64,000 bases of DNA from Immersiella caudata (lineage: Eukaryota > Ascomycota > Sordariomycetes > Sordariales > Lasiosphaeriaceae), in NCBI GenBank assembly GCA_030512335.1, contig JAULSU010000002.1, forward strand, positions 4,650,001-4,714,000, written 5' to 3'. The notes below the pieces were generated by a model. That model saw only the letters and a list, made by a program, of their open reading frames with translations, searched no databases and was not told where the DNA came from. Positions 55,317 through 64,000 of this stretch are shown here, piece by piece. Positions within the stretch are counted from its first letter, which is position 1. Each line of letters starts with the position of its first letter. The translations under genes were made by a program, and so were the position numbers.

Positions 55317-57170
55317 TCATTGGCCCCTCCACTCCAAAATCTCCCTCGTACTCGGCAGGAATCCCACCTCTTCCTTCGTCTCCCCCGCTTGACCCCGCTC
55401 CATCGATATATCGTACTCCCCTCTCTTCTTGATCAAGAATGCCAGCGCCAGAGTAGCATGGACATTTCTGCTGGATTTCTTTCCGCTGCCAGTTTCATCA
55501 GTGTGAAACATCGCCCTCGCCACGGCTGCTGCTAGATTCCTCGCATCCGCGTCCAGGATGTGGGGTCGCCCTTTGCTGTCCCCCTTCGTGACAGTCTCGG
55601 CGAACAGAGTGAGCAGATGTTTGGTTAGATTGCGATTTGCCGTCGGCAAGCGGTTGAGCGCCTCAGCCCAGAAGTCGAGGCCAGTTTCGAGGGGACGAGA
55701 GCACATGGGTTGGATGGCGCCTTCTTGGCGGGCGAGCATGATCCAGCTTTTGACGACGGAGGAGGAAACAAGAGGTTTCGGGAGGTCTTGGAGGTAGAGC
55801 AAAATGATGCGGCCTGCGTCGTGGATGGTGTACTGGTGGTTTGAGATCGGTGATGGGTCGGTGAAGGAAAAGTCTTCGCCGTAGGGTGCGGTGTTGAATA
55901 GTGTGAGGAGGTGGGAGACGTTGAAAGCGTCTCCAGGTGATGAGAAGAGGTTTGGGTCGACGGCTGTGAGGGTGGTCAGTGGGTGTTTCCTGGGCAGGAA
56001 AAGGTTCATACCTGAGCATCGAATGAATTCGCAGCACTTGTAGACACTCAACGGGAAGGTTCGGTACGAGGTGCTGCTTCCCCTGTGTGATATCCGTATC
56101 TTCATCGGTGCCAGGCGAATGCTGTCGTTCAAGTCCACCCCAAAGACAGGCGTCCCGGTCGCCTCCAAGATTCGACTCATGCTTCCTGACTTTTTATGCT
56201 CCTTGGTAAAGTCGGGATCATGGTGTTGCGGGCCAGGCGACAACAGGCCGTGCGGTGTCAGGGACCGCCTTTCGATGAAGTCTTCTGGCAAACCGGTGCG
56301 ACCTCGCAGTCGCCTGAACAGATCTGCCGACCTTCTGGGCGAAGGGGGCTTCTTTGCAGCCGGCCTGTCATCCGAGCTCTTCACCGACATGGAGCTGCTG
56401 CTTTGGGTGGTTGAAGTTGATGGTCGGCCAGAAGTAGTGAAGGATGGCGGCGGGTAATGTTGAAGCTGCGAGCCCGACGGGCTCGTGCCATCTCTAGACG
56501 ATTCAATGTCTATCACGCCAACGCCAACCCCTGGCTCCACAGCGGGAAACGACATCGCAGAGTGTTCTCGGACCGTGCCGAGTCCCACCGAGACGGATGA
56601 TAGTTTTCGCTTTCGTTCCGACACCGAGTCGACACCCGGCAGCCGCACTAATTCGAGAGATTCTTGGGGGTCCAAGGATATAGACTGAAATACGTCAAAG
56701 CTTGCCGTGTCAGCTGTGTCCAGCCCAGGCTCATCTGACCGAGTTTTGATGTCGCCGTCCCATCGATCTCGCTCGGGCTCTCGCTTCGATCCACCCGTCT
56801 CGCCTGGCTCCCAGTTATAGGGTATCCGCGATATCCTGGACGAAAATCCCGAGCTCTTCACTGCCACTCCACTCTCGAGGCCGCCCAGATCGTCCTCTGC
56901 GTCCGACACTCCAGAGTCGGCGTCGATGTCGTCAACAAAGGCAAACGTGCCACTGTCGTGTTTGTTGTCGGCGAAATCCAGCAGGGCGCACATGTAGCTC
57001 CGCTCGAGACCCAGTTGCGCCTCCCCCAGGGACAGGCTGTTGTCGGAAGTTAATATGGACGGCTCACATCTACCGGCGACGTCTTGGCGGCCCCTCAGCG
57101 ATGCTATTCCGCCGCCACCAACCCCCGGCTTCACCATTGACATTGCGACATCGCCATGGGGGTTGGCCAT
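55317..57170 (-). CDS. RhoGAP-like domain protein without the arginine finger
   Basis: ATG 57170; open frame of 617 residues. A possible 48-bp intron (56011-55964, GTATGA...ACAG) is a multiple of three, so both forms stay in frame; spliced length 601. Residues 1-330 are disordered, Ser/Pro- and acid-rich. The C-terminal half reads as a RhoGAP: FGVDLNDSIRLAP, LSVYKCCEFIR, LFSSPGDAFNVSHLLTLFN, YTIHDAGRIILLYLQDLPKPLVSS and LNRLPTANRNLTKHLLTLF. The G-x-x-R-x-S-G motif with the catalytic Arg is replaced by NLFSSPGD, where Ser takes the Arg place. It probably binds a Rho-type GTPase but may not stimulate hydrolysis. Other features fit the fold, so this is a pseudo-GAP candidate rather than a broken gene. 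Confidence 0.7.
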   Translation of the reverse strand: MANPHGDVAMSMVKPGVGGGGIASLRGRQDVAGRCEPSILTSDNSLSLGEAQLGLERSYMCALLDFADNKHDSGTFAFVDDIDADSGVSDAEDDLGGLESGVAVKSSGFSSRISRIPYNWEPGETGGSKREPERDRWDGDIKTRSDEPGLDTADTASFDVFQSISLDPQESLELVRLPGVDSVSERKRKLSSVSVGLGTVREHSAMSFPAVEPGVGVGVIDIESSRDGTSPSGSQLQHYPPPSFTTSGRPSTSTTQSSSSMSVKSSDDRPAAKKPPSPRRSADLFRRLRGRTGLPEDFIERRSLTPHGLLSPGPQHHDPDFTKEHKKSGSMSRILEATGTPVFGVDLNDSIRLAPMKIRISHRGSSTSYRTFPLSVYKCCEFIRCSGMNLFLPRKHPLTTLTAVDPNLFSSPGDAFNVSHLLTLFNTAPYGEDFSFTDPSPISNHQYTIHDAGRIILLYLQDLPKPLVSSSVVKSWIMLARQEGAIQPMCSRPLETGLDFWAEALNRLPTANRNLTKHLLTLFAETVTKGDSKGRPHILDADARNLAAAVARAMFHTDETGSGKKSSRNVHATLALAFLIKKRGEYDISMERGQAGETKEEVGFLPSTREILEWRGQ

Positions 57171-59377
57171 GGTTGCGACACTACAATCTCGTAATGGTTG
57201 TGACGCTACGACGCTGTCCAAGGCGGAGGGGCACGCTCATCACATGGGATGCGGGGCACTGGCGGGAGAGGCGGGGGGTTTCGAGAGCTGTGATTTCCGC
57301 CTGCGGTCGCTTTTTGCCTTGCTTGTTGTGATGTAGATAGAGTGGTTGCTTGCGATGAGGGGCCTTCTCGATGAGGCGGAGGGGATGCGGAAGCGGCGGG
57401 TGTTCACCGGCGTAAGAAATGCTCCGAGTCCTGAGCGTCGATCTCGCCTCGCTTTTCCGACAAGAATGTTGCTGCTGGGCCGCAAACCTGCGCCTTGGGA
57501 TTGCGATGGAGTTGAGAAACCCATGGGTGGCAGCGGGGGGGCGGAGGGTAGAAAGTGTTTTGTTCCCCCTCCCCATGTCAGCTGCCAATAGGGAGCGCAC
57601 GGGGAGCGAGGGGAATCGACCGGGGAGGGGCTGACTCTCTGCGTTGTCGTCCCGGTGCGTGAGCGGCGGGATGTCCGTGAGCGACCATGGTGGATGCCTG
57701 TCACAATCCTCATCGTGCGCAGACACCTTGATGGAGTTTGTCCACCAATGTGGTTGGTGCGCGCCGTTGGGAGACCAGTCCGACTTTCATCTCCACTCGA
57801 TTAGCGAATGTTTCAGACGCCCGCTGATTTGCGCCTCTGCGTTGTGTCGGGTTGTCTGAAACCTAACATTTGTTTTTTTTGCTGTGCCAATTTCACCGCC
57901 TCACTTCGCTCGCTCGGATTCGACGTTGGTTGTTGACAATTTCGGCCCCGCGCACCGTGCCATCCCTGCGTTGCAGCGAGCGCTGAAGACCGCAGAGGAG
58001 GGTGTGATTGGGTTAGGGTTGAAGCGCATTTCTCGGTCCCCTGTGATCCGGCCTGCCATTGGTGATGGAGCGCAGCCGTTGACACGTCGACTCGAATAAC
58101 GCAATTGTTGGCTGAACCATTACCGAGCGTCTTGGAAATCTTGGATTGGTTTCTTGGTTCGGCAACGTGCCGACTGACAGGCGACGTCGAGGTGAGCCTA
58201 GCAAAAAGCCAGTTTCGAAGAAAGTCGCGGGTGTGGAACAAAGTCTCCACAGAAGAGTGGGGTCGCTGAGTTGACGAGCAACACGAAACAGACAAACACG
58301 GGAAGGAATCGCTCGCGCAACCGCAATCGCGCATGATCACAGCCTGCGCCCTGGGAGCGCTGCGGACCCCTTTCTGTGCGTCCGGTTCCGGGTTGGTGGC
58401 GCTGCTGACAGCATATCAGGCATCCGAAAGCCAGCCCTTCGATTCAGCGCAAATGCAACACGACTGAAACGGGAAATAAGAATTGCCCCGGCTTTCCGAT
58501 CGGGGACTGATCCTGCGAGCCCGCTGGTCGGAGCTTCCAGCTGGCAGCCACGACGACATGCACCCTGCGGATAACGACCCGGCTGACGAAGACCGAAGCT
58601 CGCAATTGCTTGACGTGCATTCCAGCTGAAAGTTTTGTTGGGAACAGAGGATGAGAGGCATCCACGTGTGAGCTCGTCCGGCAAAAAAAAAAAAACCTCC
58701 GCTAGTTATCGACTGGGCTACAACCGTGCAGAAGGTTCAGGGGGTCCTTCCTGGACTGACTTTTTGCGCATCGGTTATTGACATGGGCATCTTTCGTCTC
58801 GTCCAGGTTGGCCGCCGCCTGCGAAAGACTTGACATTGCGTTGCCCTGGTTGTCGTTGCACTCGAGCTTCCTTTGCTGTGCCGCGGAGAGGATGCCATGT
58901 CACCCTCCAAGTTGTGACAAACCGCGGGGGGGGGGGACCATCACCGATATCGCAAACTTCAAGTACCTAGGAGAGTCTGAGGGTATCTAGTCTTCCAGCA
59001 CCCGCGTCACAGTATCCGATAGAACTCCAGACCTTCGATGCCATTTGCAGTAAGCCAGCCCTTGGGAGCTGGCGTAGCGCTGCGTCCATGAGGGCCCTGG
59101 CCTTGACACTCATGCGATTCAGAGCGGAGCAGTGTTTGGATGCCTTCTCAAGTTTCTCGCTTTCAGGTCCACGGGTTCGGTGCTGTGAGTCTCACGAGAA
59201 GCTGAAGACCACCCTGATTCCTGATTCAATCGGATTCAATCGCGCAGCGGAACAGACCTCAATTCAACTCCCGATGTCGTTCTTCGGCACTCCGAGTCTG
59301 AGGCATTTTCTCAATCCAGCCAACATCATGGGAAGCGATTCCTACGACTAACCCTCGCCTAATGCGCTCCCCAAGAC
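57171..59377. other. long intergenic stretch
   Basis: No gene is supported over 2.2 kb. An A-run lies at 58683-58694 and a G-run at 58924-58934. Open frames on both strands are short and lack motifs. Confidence 0.5.
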
Positions 59378-60854
59378 TCACTTATACTCCCCCTTGGCCA
59401 CCCTCTCACACAACTCCTTCAGCGGCTTCCCAGCCCACTCAAAGTCCCCCACCCCCAAATACACCTGCGCGCTCAACCTCGCCCACCACCTCCCGCGATA
59501 CACAAACAGTGCCACAAACGTCCCATACTCCTCAATCAACCTCTTCTGAAACCAATTTGTCACCAACCCCTCATCCCCCCTCGGCACCGCCGGCAACCCA
59601 TCTGCATCCTCATCCCTCGCCTTCCCGTTCTCCAACCCGGTTTCATCCCTCTCCAGCGCAATAGGAAGCGCCACATTCACCATGGCGCAACGACCTAGGG
59701 TGCCCTCTTCATTCTCAAACACCTTGGTGCCGAGGAACTCGGCGACGTTCTTACCCCCTTCGCGAGCGAGTTTCTCTTGGTACTCCATGATGCGCTGTTC
59801 CCCACCGAGGACCTCCTCGCGCCAGCGGATGCTGTCCTTGACGCAGAGGTACGGTGAGTTGTCAAGGGTGCCTACGAATTCGAAGGCGTTGACGAAGACG
59901 GACTTGCCGTTGGGCGGGAGGGGGTTGATGCGACGGGCGGAGGCACCCGCGGCGACGAAACCGTGCGAGGTGGGGAGGGTAGAGCGGATGAGGGCTTGGT
60001 TGCGGAGGGGGACGTAAAAGACGGCGCAACCGCGCGGGACGTGAAGCCATTTGTGGCAGTTGCTGACGAAGAAGTCTGGATCGAGGGCGTTGAGATCGAG
60101 AGGGACCATGCCGATGCCTTGGGCGCCGTCGATGCAGGAGAGGATGTTGGCTTCTTTGCAGGCGGCGGTGATGGCTTCGAAGGGGAAGCGGATGCCGGGG
60201 AGGGAGGAGACGACGTCGAAGATGCAGACCTTGGGGCGTTTGCCTTGGGCGCGGGAGGCGGCGACTTCGCGGGTGAAGGCGGCGAGGACTTCGTCGTCGC
60301 TGCAGGGGTAGGTTAGAGGGATGCAGCGGGCGGAGACGCGGCCGTAGGCGGTTTCGAGGATGTAGTCGATGGTTTTGGCGCAGCCGCCGTAGATGGTATC
60401 GAAGTAAAGGATTTCGTCCTTTTTGTCGTCGGCCCAATAGAGGTTGCGCAGGACGGTGTTGACGCCGAGAGTGGCGTTACTGACGAAGACCACCGTGTCT
60501 ACGGGGGCGTTGAGGAGCTTTGCGACGGCGGCGCGGGATTCGTCGAGGAGCTCCTTCTCCCTGTACCGAATGAATGCGTCAGGGCGAGCCTCAGCCTGGT
60601 CTTGGTAGTCACGCAGCTTGGCCTGGATGGCGCGGGGGATGGTGCCGAAGGAGCCTGTTGGTGTCAGCGGGAGTCAATAAGAGCGATGTTCAAAGGGTTG
60701 TACCATTGTTGAGATTGTGGTAGTTGGGGTCAAAGAGGTTGAAGTGCTGCTCCCGAAGCCCCTTTCCCCACGCCACCACGTCACTAGTCCTGTGAGGAGT
60801 TGACTGAGGGGTTTCCTTGGTCCTCACGGCGAGGTCGTCTGTGTTGGCGACCAT
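59378..60854 (-). CDS. PLP-dependent aminotransferase class V / sulfur lyase (possible Egt2, ergothioneine pathway)
   Basis: Exons 60854-60704 and 60654-59378 (49-bp intron) give 475 residues. The junction rebuilds the family's N-terminal YHNLNN-GSFGTIP. Other landmarks: [20 protein letters not shown], the PLP-binding Asp in [10 protein letters not shown], and the Schiff-base lysine in [17 protein letters not shown]. The C-terminus has [15 protein letters not shown]. The protein belongs to the isopenicillin-N-epimerase/cysteine-desulfurase-like group. Fungal Egt2, the hercynylcysteine sulfoxide lyase, has this architecture and about this length, but I cannot tell it from other members by eye. 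All cofactor residues are intact. ATG 60854 is chosen because it lies just before the conserved N-terminal region. Confidence 0.82.
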
Positions 60855-61526
60855 CTTGAAAAACGTTACAAGGTTGATAGGGCTGTTTGGAGACGTCACT
60901 TTGTGGAGCGTCTGAGCTGTCGTCGTCGTTATAAGGTGGGAGACGATGCGGCGGCTTGACTCATGCGTCTCCACAAACAGCTTGATAGCGTCGCAGTGAG
61001 TGGATGCGAGGGATTCACGCTATTTGTGTCCGAGGTGCAGCGGAGCCTGAATGCGACAAATGATGATTTGTAACCTCCTTTTGTCGGGTAAACAATTTCA
61101 ACACGAACTGATGCAGCGGTGACTGGTCGGGTTCCTTCGGTTATTCCAGAGGCGCTGGGTAGGACCTTTCACTGCTGTCATTATCGCGGAGTGGCAGGCG
61201 CATGCCAGTGACTCTTGTCTTGTCGATGGTGTGCGTCGGCCCCGCATGTCTTGGCGCAGCGGCATCCCTACCTAGCTTGCCGTTGCCCCCTTCATGTCTT
61301 GTGTAGGGCGCATGCTGGCGAAACGACACTGTCCCCCACTCGGTCACCGAAGCCCAGCCACCAAAGCCGGCGCAAGCCGGAGTTAAGCATGTTATCGGGC
61401 GTGTTAGTCGGGCGTGTTAGTCTTGAAAGCCGACCACGGAGACAGCGACCTGCAGGAGTGACGATCTCGATTGTGACTTCGGTAAAGGGGAATGCGACTC
61501 AATATGGTGATGGGGGACGGCTAAGC
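60855..61526. other. intergenic
   Basis: A 13-bp unit (tcgggcgtgttag) is repeated twice in tandem near 61395-61420. No gene is seen. Confidence 0.5.
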
Positions 61527-62888
61527 TCAGGTTGCGTTATCCATCGACTGAATGCGCTTCTCCAACCAGGCGTGATATCCCGCAAACATGCCAACGCCCA
61601 TCCAACCCTCGCAGAACTTCTGTAGTGCTCTATACCGCTGCACCTGAAATTCCTTCTCCTCTAGTCCCGGCGTGAGCACTGTCAATCCCTTCGTCACCTT
61701 GGCCAGACACACCGGACATAGATACGGCGGCTGTCGCACATCCTCCCCCATACCTGCCGTACCCTGCATGACGCACGCATAATACGAGCAATGTCCTAAG
61801 CACAAACAATGCCCCAACTCATGCGCCACTGTCCTCGCAACCCGCGAAAACCACAGCCCATACAAATCCCCCTCTGGCGCCGGCGCCTCCACCGCTGCCT
61901 TGACTGCCGCCGCCAACGGCGTATCCCCATACTTCACAGCCTGCTTCGGCACCCTTCCCTCTCCCACCATCTCCCTCACATACTTCACACAGTGACTCGC
62001 CGGCCACATGTGCTCCCGATCCACCACGCCCACGTCCAAATCTGGATGATACCTCGCCGACGAGACCACCGCAATCCTACTGCTCCCGAACGCCCGCCCA
62101 CAGCAAAAGTCATCCTCCTCGTCCTCATACAGGTCCTGGTCTATCAACATGACTAGTGAGTATGCATCCTCTAGGAGAGCCTCCAGCGCTGCGTCGAGGA
62201 TATCGCTTAGGTTGAGCTGGCGGGCGAATGTTCCGTCGGGACAGTAGCGCGTGCGAATGCCGGTGATGCCTTCCTCGCCGACTTGGAGGCCTACGGTGTC
62301 GGGAGGGGTGGACGAGGCTGTTTTCTTCTTCTTGGATGATTTGGACTCGTCCTCCCACTCAGTAAAGGCCACAGTCCCGGGATACGTCTTGACGGGTAGA
62401 GGGTGATAGAAAGCTTCCAGGTAAGAGGTGACATCCTCAATCTGTGGTGGTCGAAGCGACTGCGCCGTCGTCAATGCTTTGGGAGAAGCCTGCACCGGTC
62501 TAGCCCATGATCTCATACAGGACAGATTCGTCGGAATGGTCGGCACAGGCGCAACATAGAGCGTCTTCCGCTGCTCGGTGAACGGGTTTCGCATCTTCTC
62601 GACTGTCCAGGAGCGCAGACTCTGCGGGGGATCCTTGGGGTCGATGAAGAGGGCATCATCGGGGAGGATGAGCGGACCGGGGAAGGTATGCGCGAAGATG
62701 GCTTCTTGGTCGGCGTCAACGGTGGTTCCGCGGAATTGACCGATGCGGCCCGAGGGCGTGGCAGCTGCTTTTCGCGCGGTGGGGTTGGGGCGCGTGAATC
62801 CAGCTTCTGCTGCGTGGTCCGAGACGTCGATCTGGAGGCCTTCGGTGTGTGCGCACGCCGCGCATGGCGTTTTCCTTTTGGTGGGCAT
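61527..62888 (-). CDS. archaemetzincin-like zinc metalloprotease
   Basis: Single exon, 453 residues from ATG 62888. The signature is complete: HELGHCLCLGH (HExxHxxxxxH, three zinc His) immediately followed by C-x4-C-V-M and, about 15 residues on, CPVC, the four-cysteine second zinc site of archaemetzincins (HExxHxxxxxHCx4CxMx..CxxC). The N-terminus has a CxxC (PCAACAH). The middle carries a beta domain with LVMLIDQDLY and FGSSRIAVVSSARY, also typical of the family. There is no signal peptide, so it is intracellular. The physiological substrate is unknown in fungi. The inserted acidic/lysine stretch (ESKSSKKKKT) is likely a loop. Confidence 0.9.
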   Translation of the reverse strand: MPTKRKTPCAACAHTEGLQIDVSDHAAEAGFTRPNPTARKAAATPSGRIGQFRGTTVDADQEAIFAHTFPGPLILPDDALFIDPKDPPQSLRSWTVEKMRNPFTEQRKTLYVAPVPTIPTNLSCMRSWARPVQASPKALTTAQSLRPPQIEDVTSYLEAFYHPLPVKTYPGTVAFTEWEDESKSSKKKKTASSTPPDTVGLQVGEEGITGIRTRYCPDGTFARQLNLSDILDAALEALLEDAYSLVMLIDQDLYEDEEDDFCCGRAFGSSRIAVVSSARYHPDLDVGVVDREHMWPASHCVKYVREMVGEGRVPKQAVKYGDTPLAAAVKAAVEAPAPEGDLYGLWFSRVARTVAHELGHCLCLGHCSYYACVMQGTAGMGEDVRQPPYLCPVCLAKVTKGLTVLTPGLEEKEFQVQRYRALQKFCEGWMGVGMFAGYHAWLEKRIQSMDNAT

Positions 62889-63242
62889 CTTTGGAGGTTC
62901 GATGTTGGTGAGGGGAAGTTGACGCTACCTGATTTTTTGCACTTTCCGTTTTCTTGGGTTGGGTTTGGCTGCCAAGAAGAGCCGATGTCAACAAACTCCA
63001 GGCACCAGCGGCGGATTTGGAGGGTTAGGGTCAATGCGTTCAGCGATGATAAACCACCACAGACTAGAAAACAAATGGTCTTGTTAAGATAAACAAACGT
63101 GATGGTCTTTTTCCCTAGCGGCTACCTGCTGGGTCATTTCTTTGTTGTTTTGGCCGTCCTCCCCAAGACGGTGAACCCCTGACGACGACGATTCCGCCCA
63201 AGTAGGCTCGGACCCTGATTGGCTCAGGGTTCACGGGTGTAT
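62889..63242. other. intergenic
   Basis: Promoter of the archaemetzincin gene and 3' flank of the small secreted gene. Nothing else is seen. Confidence 0.5.
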
Positions 63243-63618
63243 TTAGAGCCCGGAGTTGGAGCAATCATTAGGGGGGTTGATGCCGCTCCCTGGCTTGTAG
63301 AGCGCATCATATTCCAGGTAACATAATTTAAGCGCCGCATCTAGAGTTTCTCCTTCTTTCACGCTCTGCGTCGAGATGTTAGCGCAATGCTCCTCTGGCA
63401 TCAATTCAGGGGGTTAAGGTGCTCACTAATTTCACACAGTCCGAGTAGAGGCTGAAATCCCCCAATGATGAGCCAAAGCTGGCTGCTGGTTTACCAGTTT
63501 TCGCGGGTGCCGGGGCTGCAATAGTCGGCGACAAGCCCTCATACGGTGGTCGCGCAGGCACCGCCGCGAGAGCGAAATGCAGCGTCGAAACTGCGTAAAA
63601 GACAGCGAACGTGTGCAT
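63243..63618 (-). CDS. small secreted protein, two exons
   Basis: Exons 63618-63427 and 63365-63243 (61-bp intron, GTGAGC...GCAG) give 104 residues. The signal peptide is MHTFAVFYAVSTLHFALAA. A Pro/Ala-rich segment (TIAAPAPAKTGKP) precedes the conserved-looking part LGDFSLYSDCVKL, which continues across the junction as SVKEGETLDAALKLCYLEYDAL and ends ...NDCSNSGL. The second exon is supported because it opens in frame from a good acceptor and ends in a stop just after a cysteine-containing tail. Without splicing the protein would end six residues after the donor. Three cysteines are seen. No family is recognised. Confidence 0.65.
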
Positions 63619-64000
63619 GACTGCGTTTTATTTCCTCAGACTTGATGATAGCAGTGCATTCAAGTTTGTGATTTGTGGCAGTCCAAACAAGCGGTGGCCA
63701 TCGACCTCGACGAACAAAACGATACTCGTTTGGTCTCGAAAACGGGACTCGGGGCATTCACTTGGTTGACTCTCGTCTGGCCTTATACCAGCCGGGTTCT
63801 TGCCAGTGGAACATTCAGTGTGGCTTCCAAGAATAGCAGAGTCATCTACCGGCAAGGTGGCGAAGCCCAATCGAGTCGTATATTGCCCTCGGCTCGAACT
63901 GAACCCCTCATCCCATGCCGAGTCACCCCCGCACCGTCACGACCACTGCGTCCCGTCCGCAATATTAGGTAGAGACCACTTCCCCGAAAAAGTTGCAAAC
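63619..64000. other. intergenic, window end
   Basis: Upstream region of the small secreted gene. It holds a minus-strand TATAAG at 63783-63788 (about 165 bp before the ATG). No other coding signal is seen. Confidence 0.4.

Noticed and set aside
61365..61440. 5S rRNA-like remnant (agttaagc followed by repeated gtgttagt)
   Set aside because: Only a few bases agree with a fungal 5S gene, and the rest does not fold or match.

Overview
This window is nuclear DNA from a filamentous ascomycete (Pezizomycotina), probably a Sordariomycete. The evidence is short GT-AG introns (about 48-117 bp), one GC-AG intron, long intergenic spacers, and families typical of these fungi: HET, Clr5, AA9, DUF1996, DUF6536, DUF3176, LysM/CBM18 and a CON-13-like protein. 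I saw no rRNA, tRNA, CRISPR array or intact transposon. Gene models were built by hand from splice signals and family motifs, so exon borders are proposals.

Layout. 1-6200: a nuclear-type protein rich in SUMO-consensus motifs, a Clr5-domain protein and a small secreted protein. 7386-13213: a cytochrome P450, a broken amidase and an FAD monooxygenase, possibly remains of a secondary-metabolism or detoxification locus. 13476-20618: a single-pass membrane protein, a frameshifted HET gene, a CON-13-like secreted HExxH protein with a shifted 3' end, and a bacterial-looking Nudix hydrolase. 21141-24825: an AA9 lytic polysaccharide monooxygenase, an F-box-like pseudogene, and a LysM-CBM18-LysM secreted protein that needs three introns near its 3' end. 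27105-37092: a deleted DUF3176 gene, a secreted protein, an alpha/beta hydrolase, a DUF6536 membrane protein, a broken small secreted gene, and a secreted protein with two matching 8-cysteine modules. 37682-47640: an ankyrin pseudogene, a 1094-residue LysM-LysM-CBM18-GH18-PI-PLC fusion, a disrupted HET gene, an unknown conserved-looking protein and a WD40 pseudogene. 49075-54817: tyrosinase, a DUF1996 protein, a shattered unknown gene and a Ser/Thr-rich membrane protein. 55317-63618: a RhoGAP-like protein lacking its arginine finger, a PLP-dependent lyase (Egt2-like), an archaemetzincin and a two-exon small secreted protein.

Two themes stand out. First, many genes act outside the cell on polysaccharide, chitin or phenolics (AA9, chitinase fusion, LysM/CBM18, tyrosinase, DUF1996, several small secreted proteins). 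Second, about ten genes are broken, mostly of allorecognition-like or repeat families (two HET, ankyrin, WD40, DUF3176, F-box-like), plus an amidase, a secreted peptide, an unknown gene and the CON-13-like tail. Five of the seven clear premature stops are TAG, as CAG-to-TAG change (RIP-like C-to-T) would give. Several frameshifts sit at short base runs, so assembly error must also be excluded.
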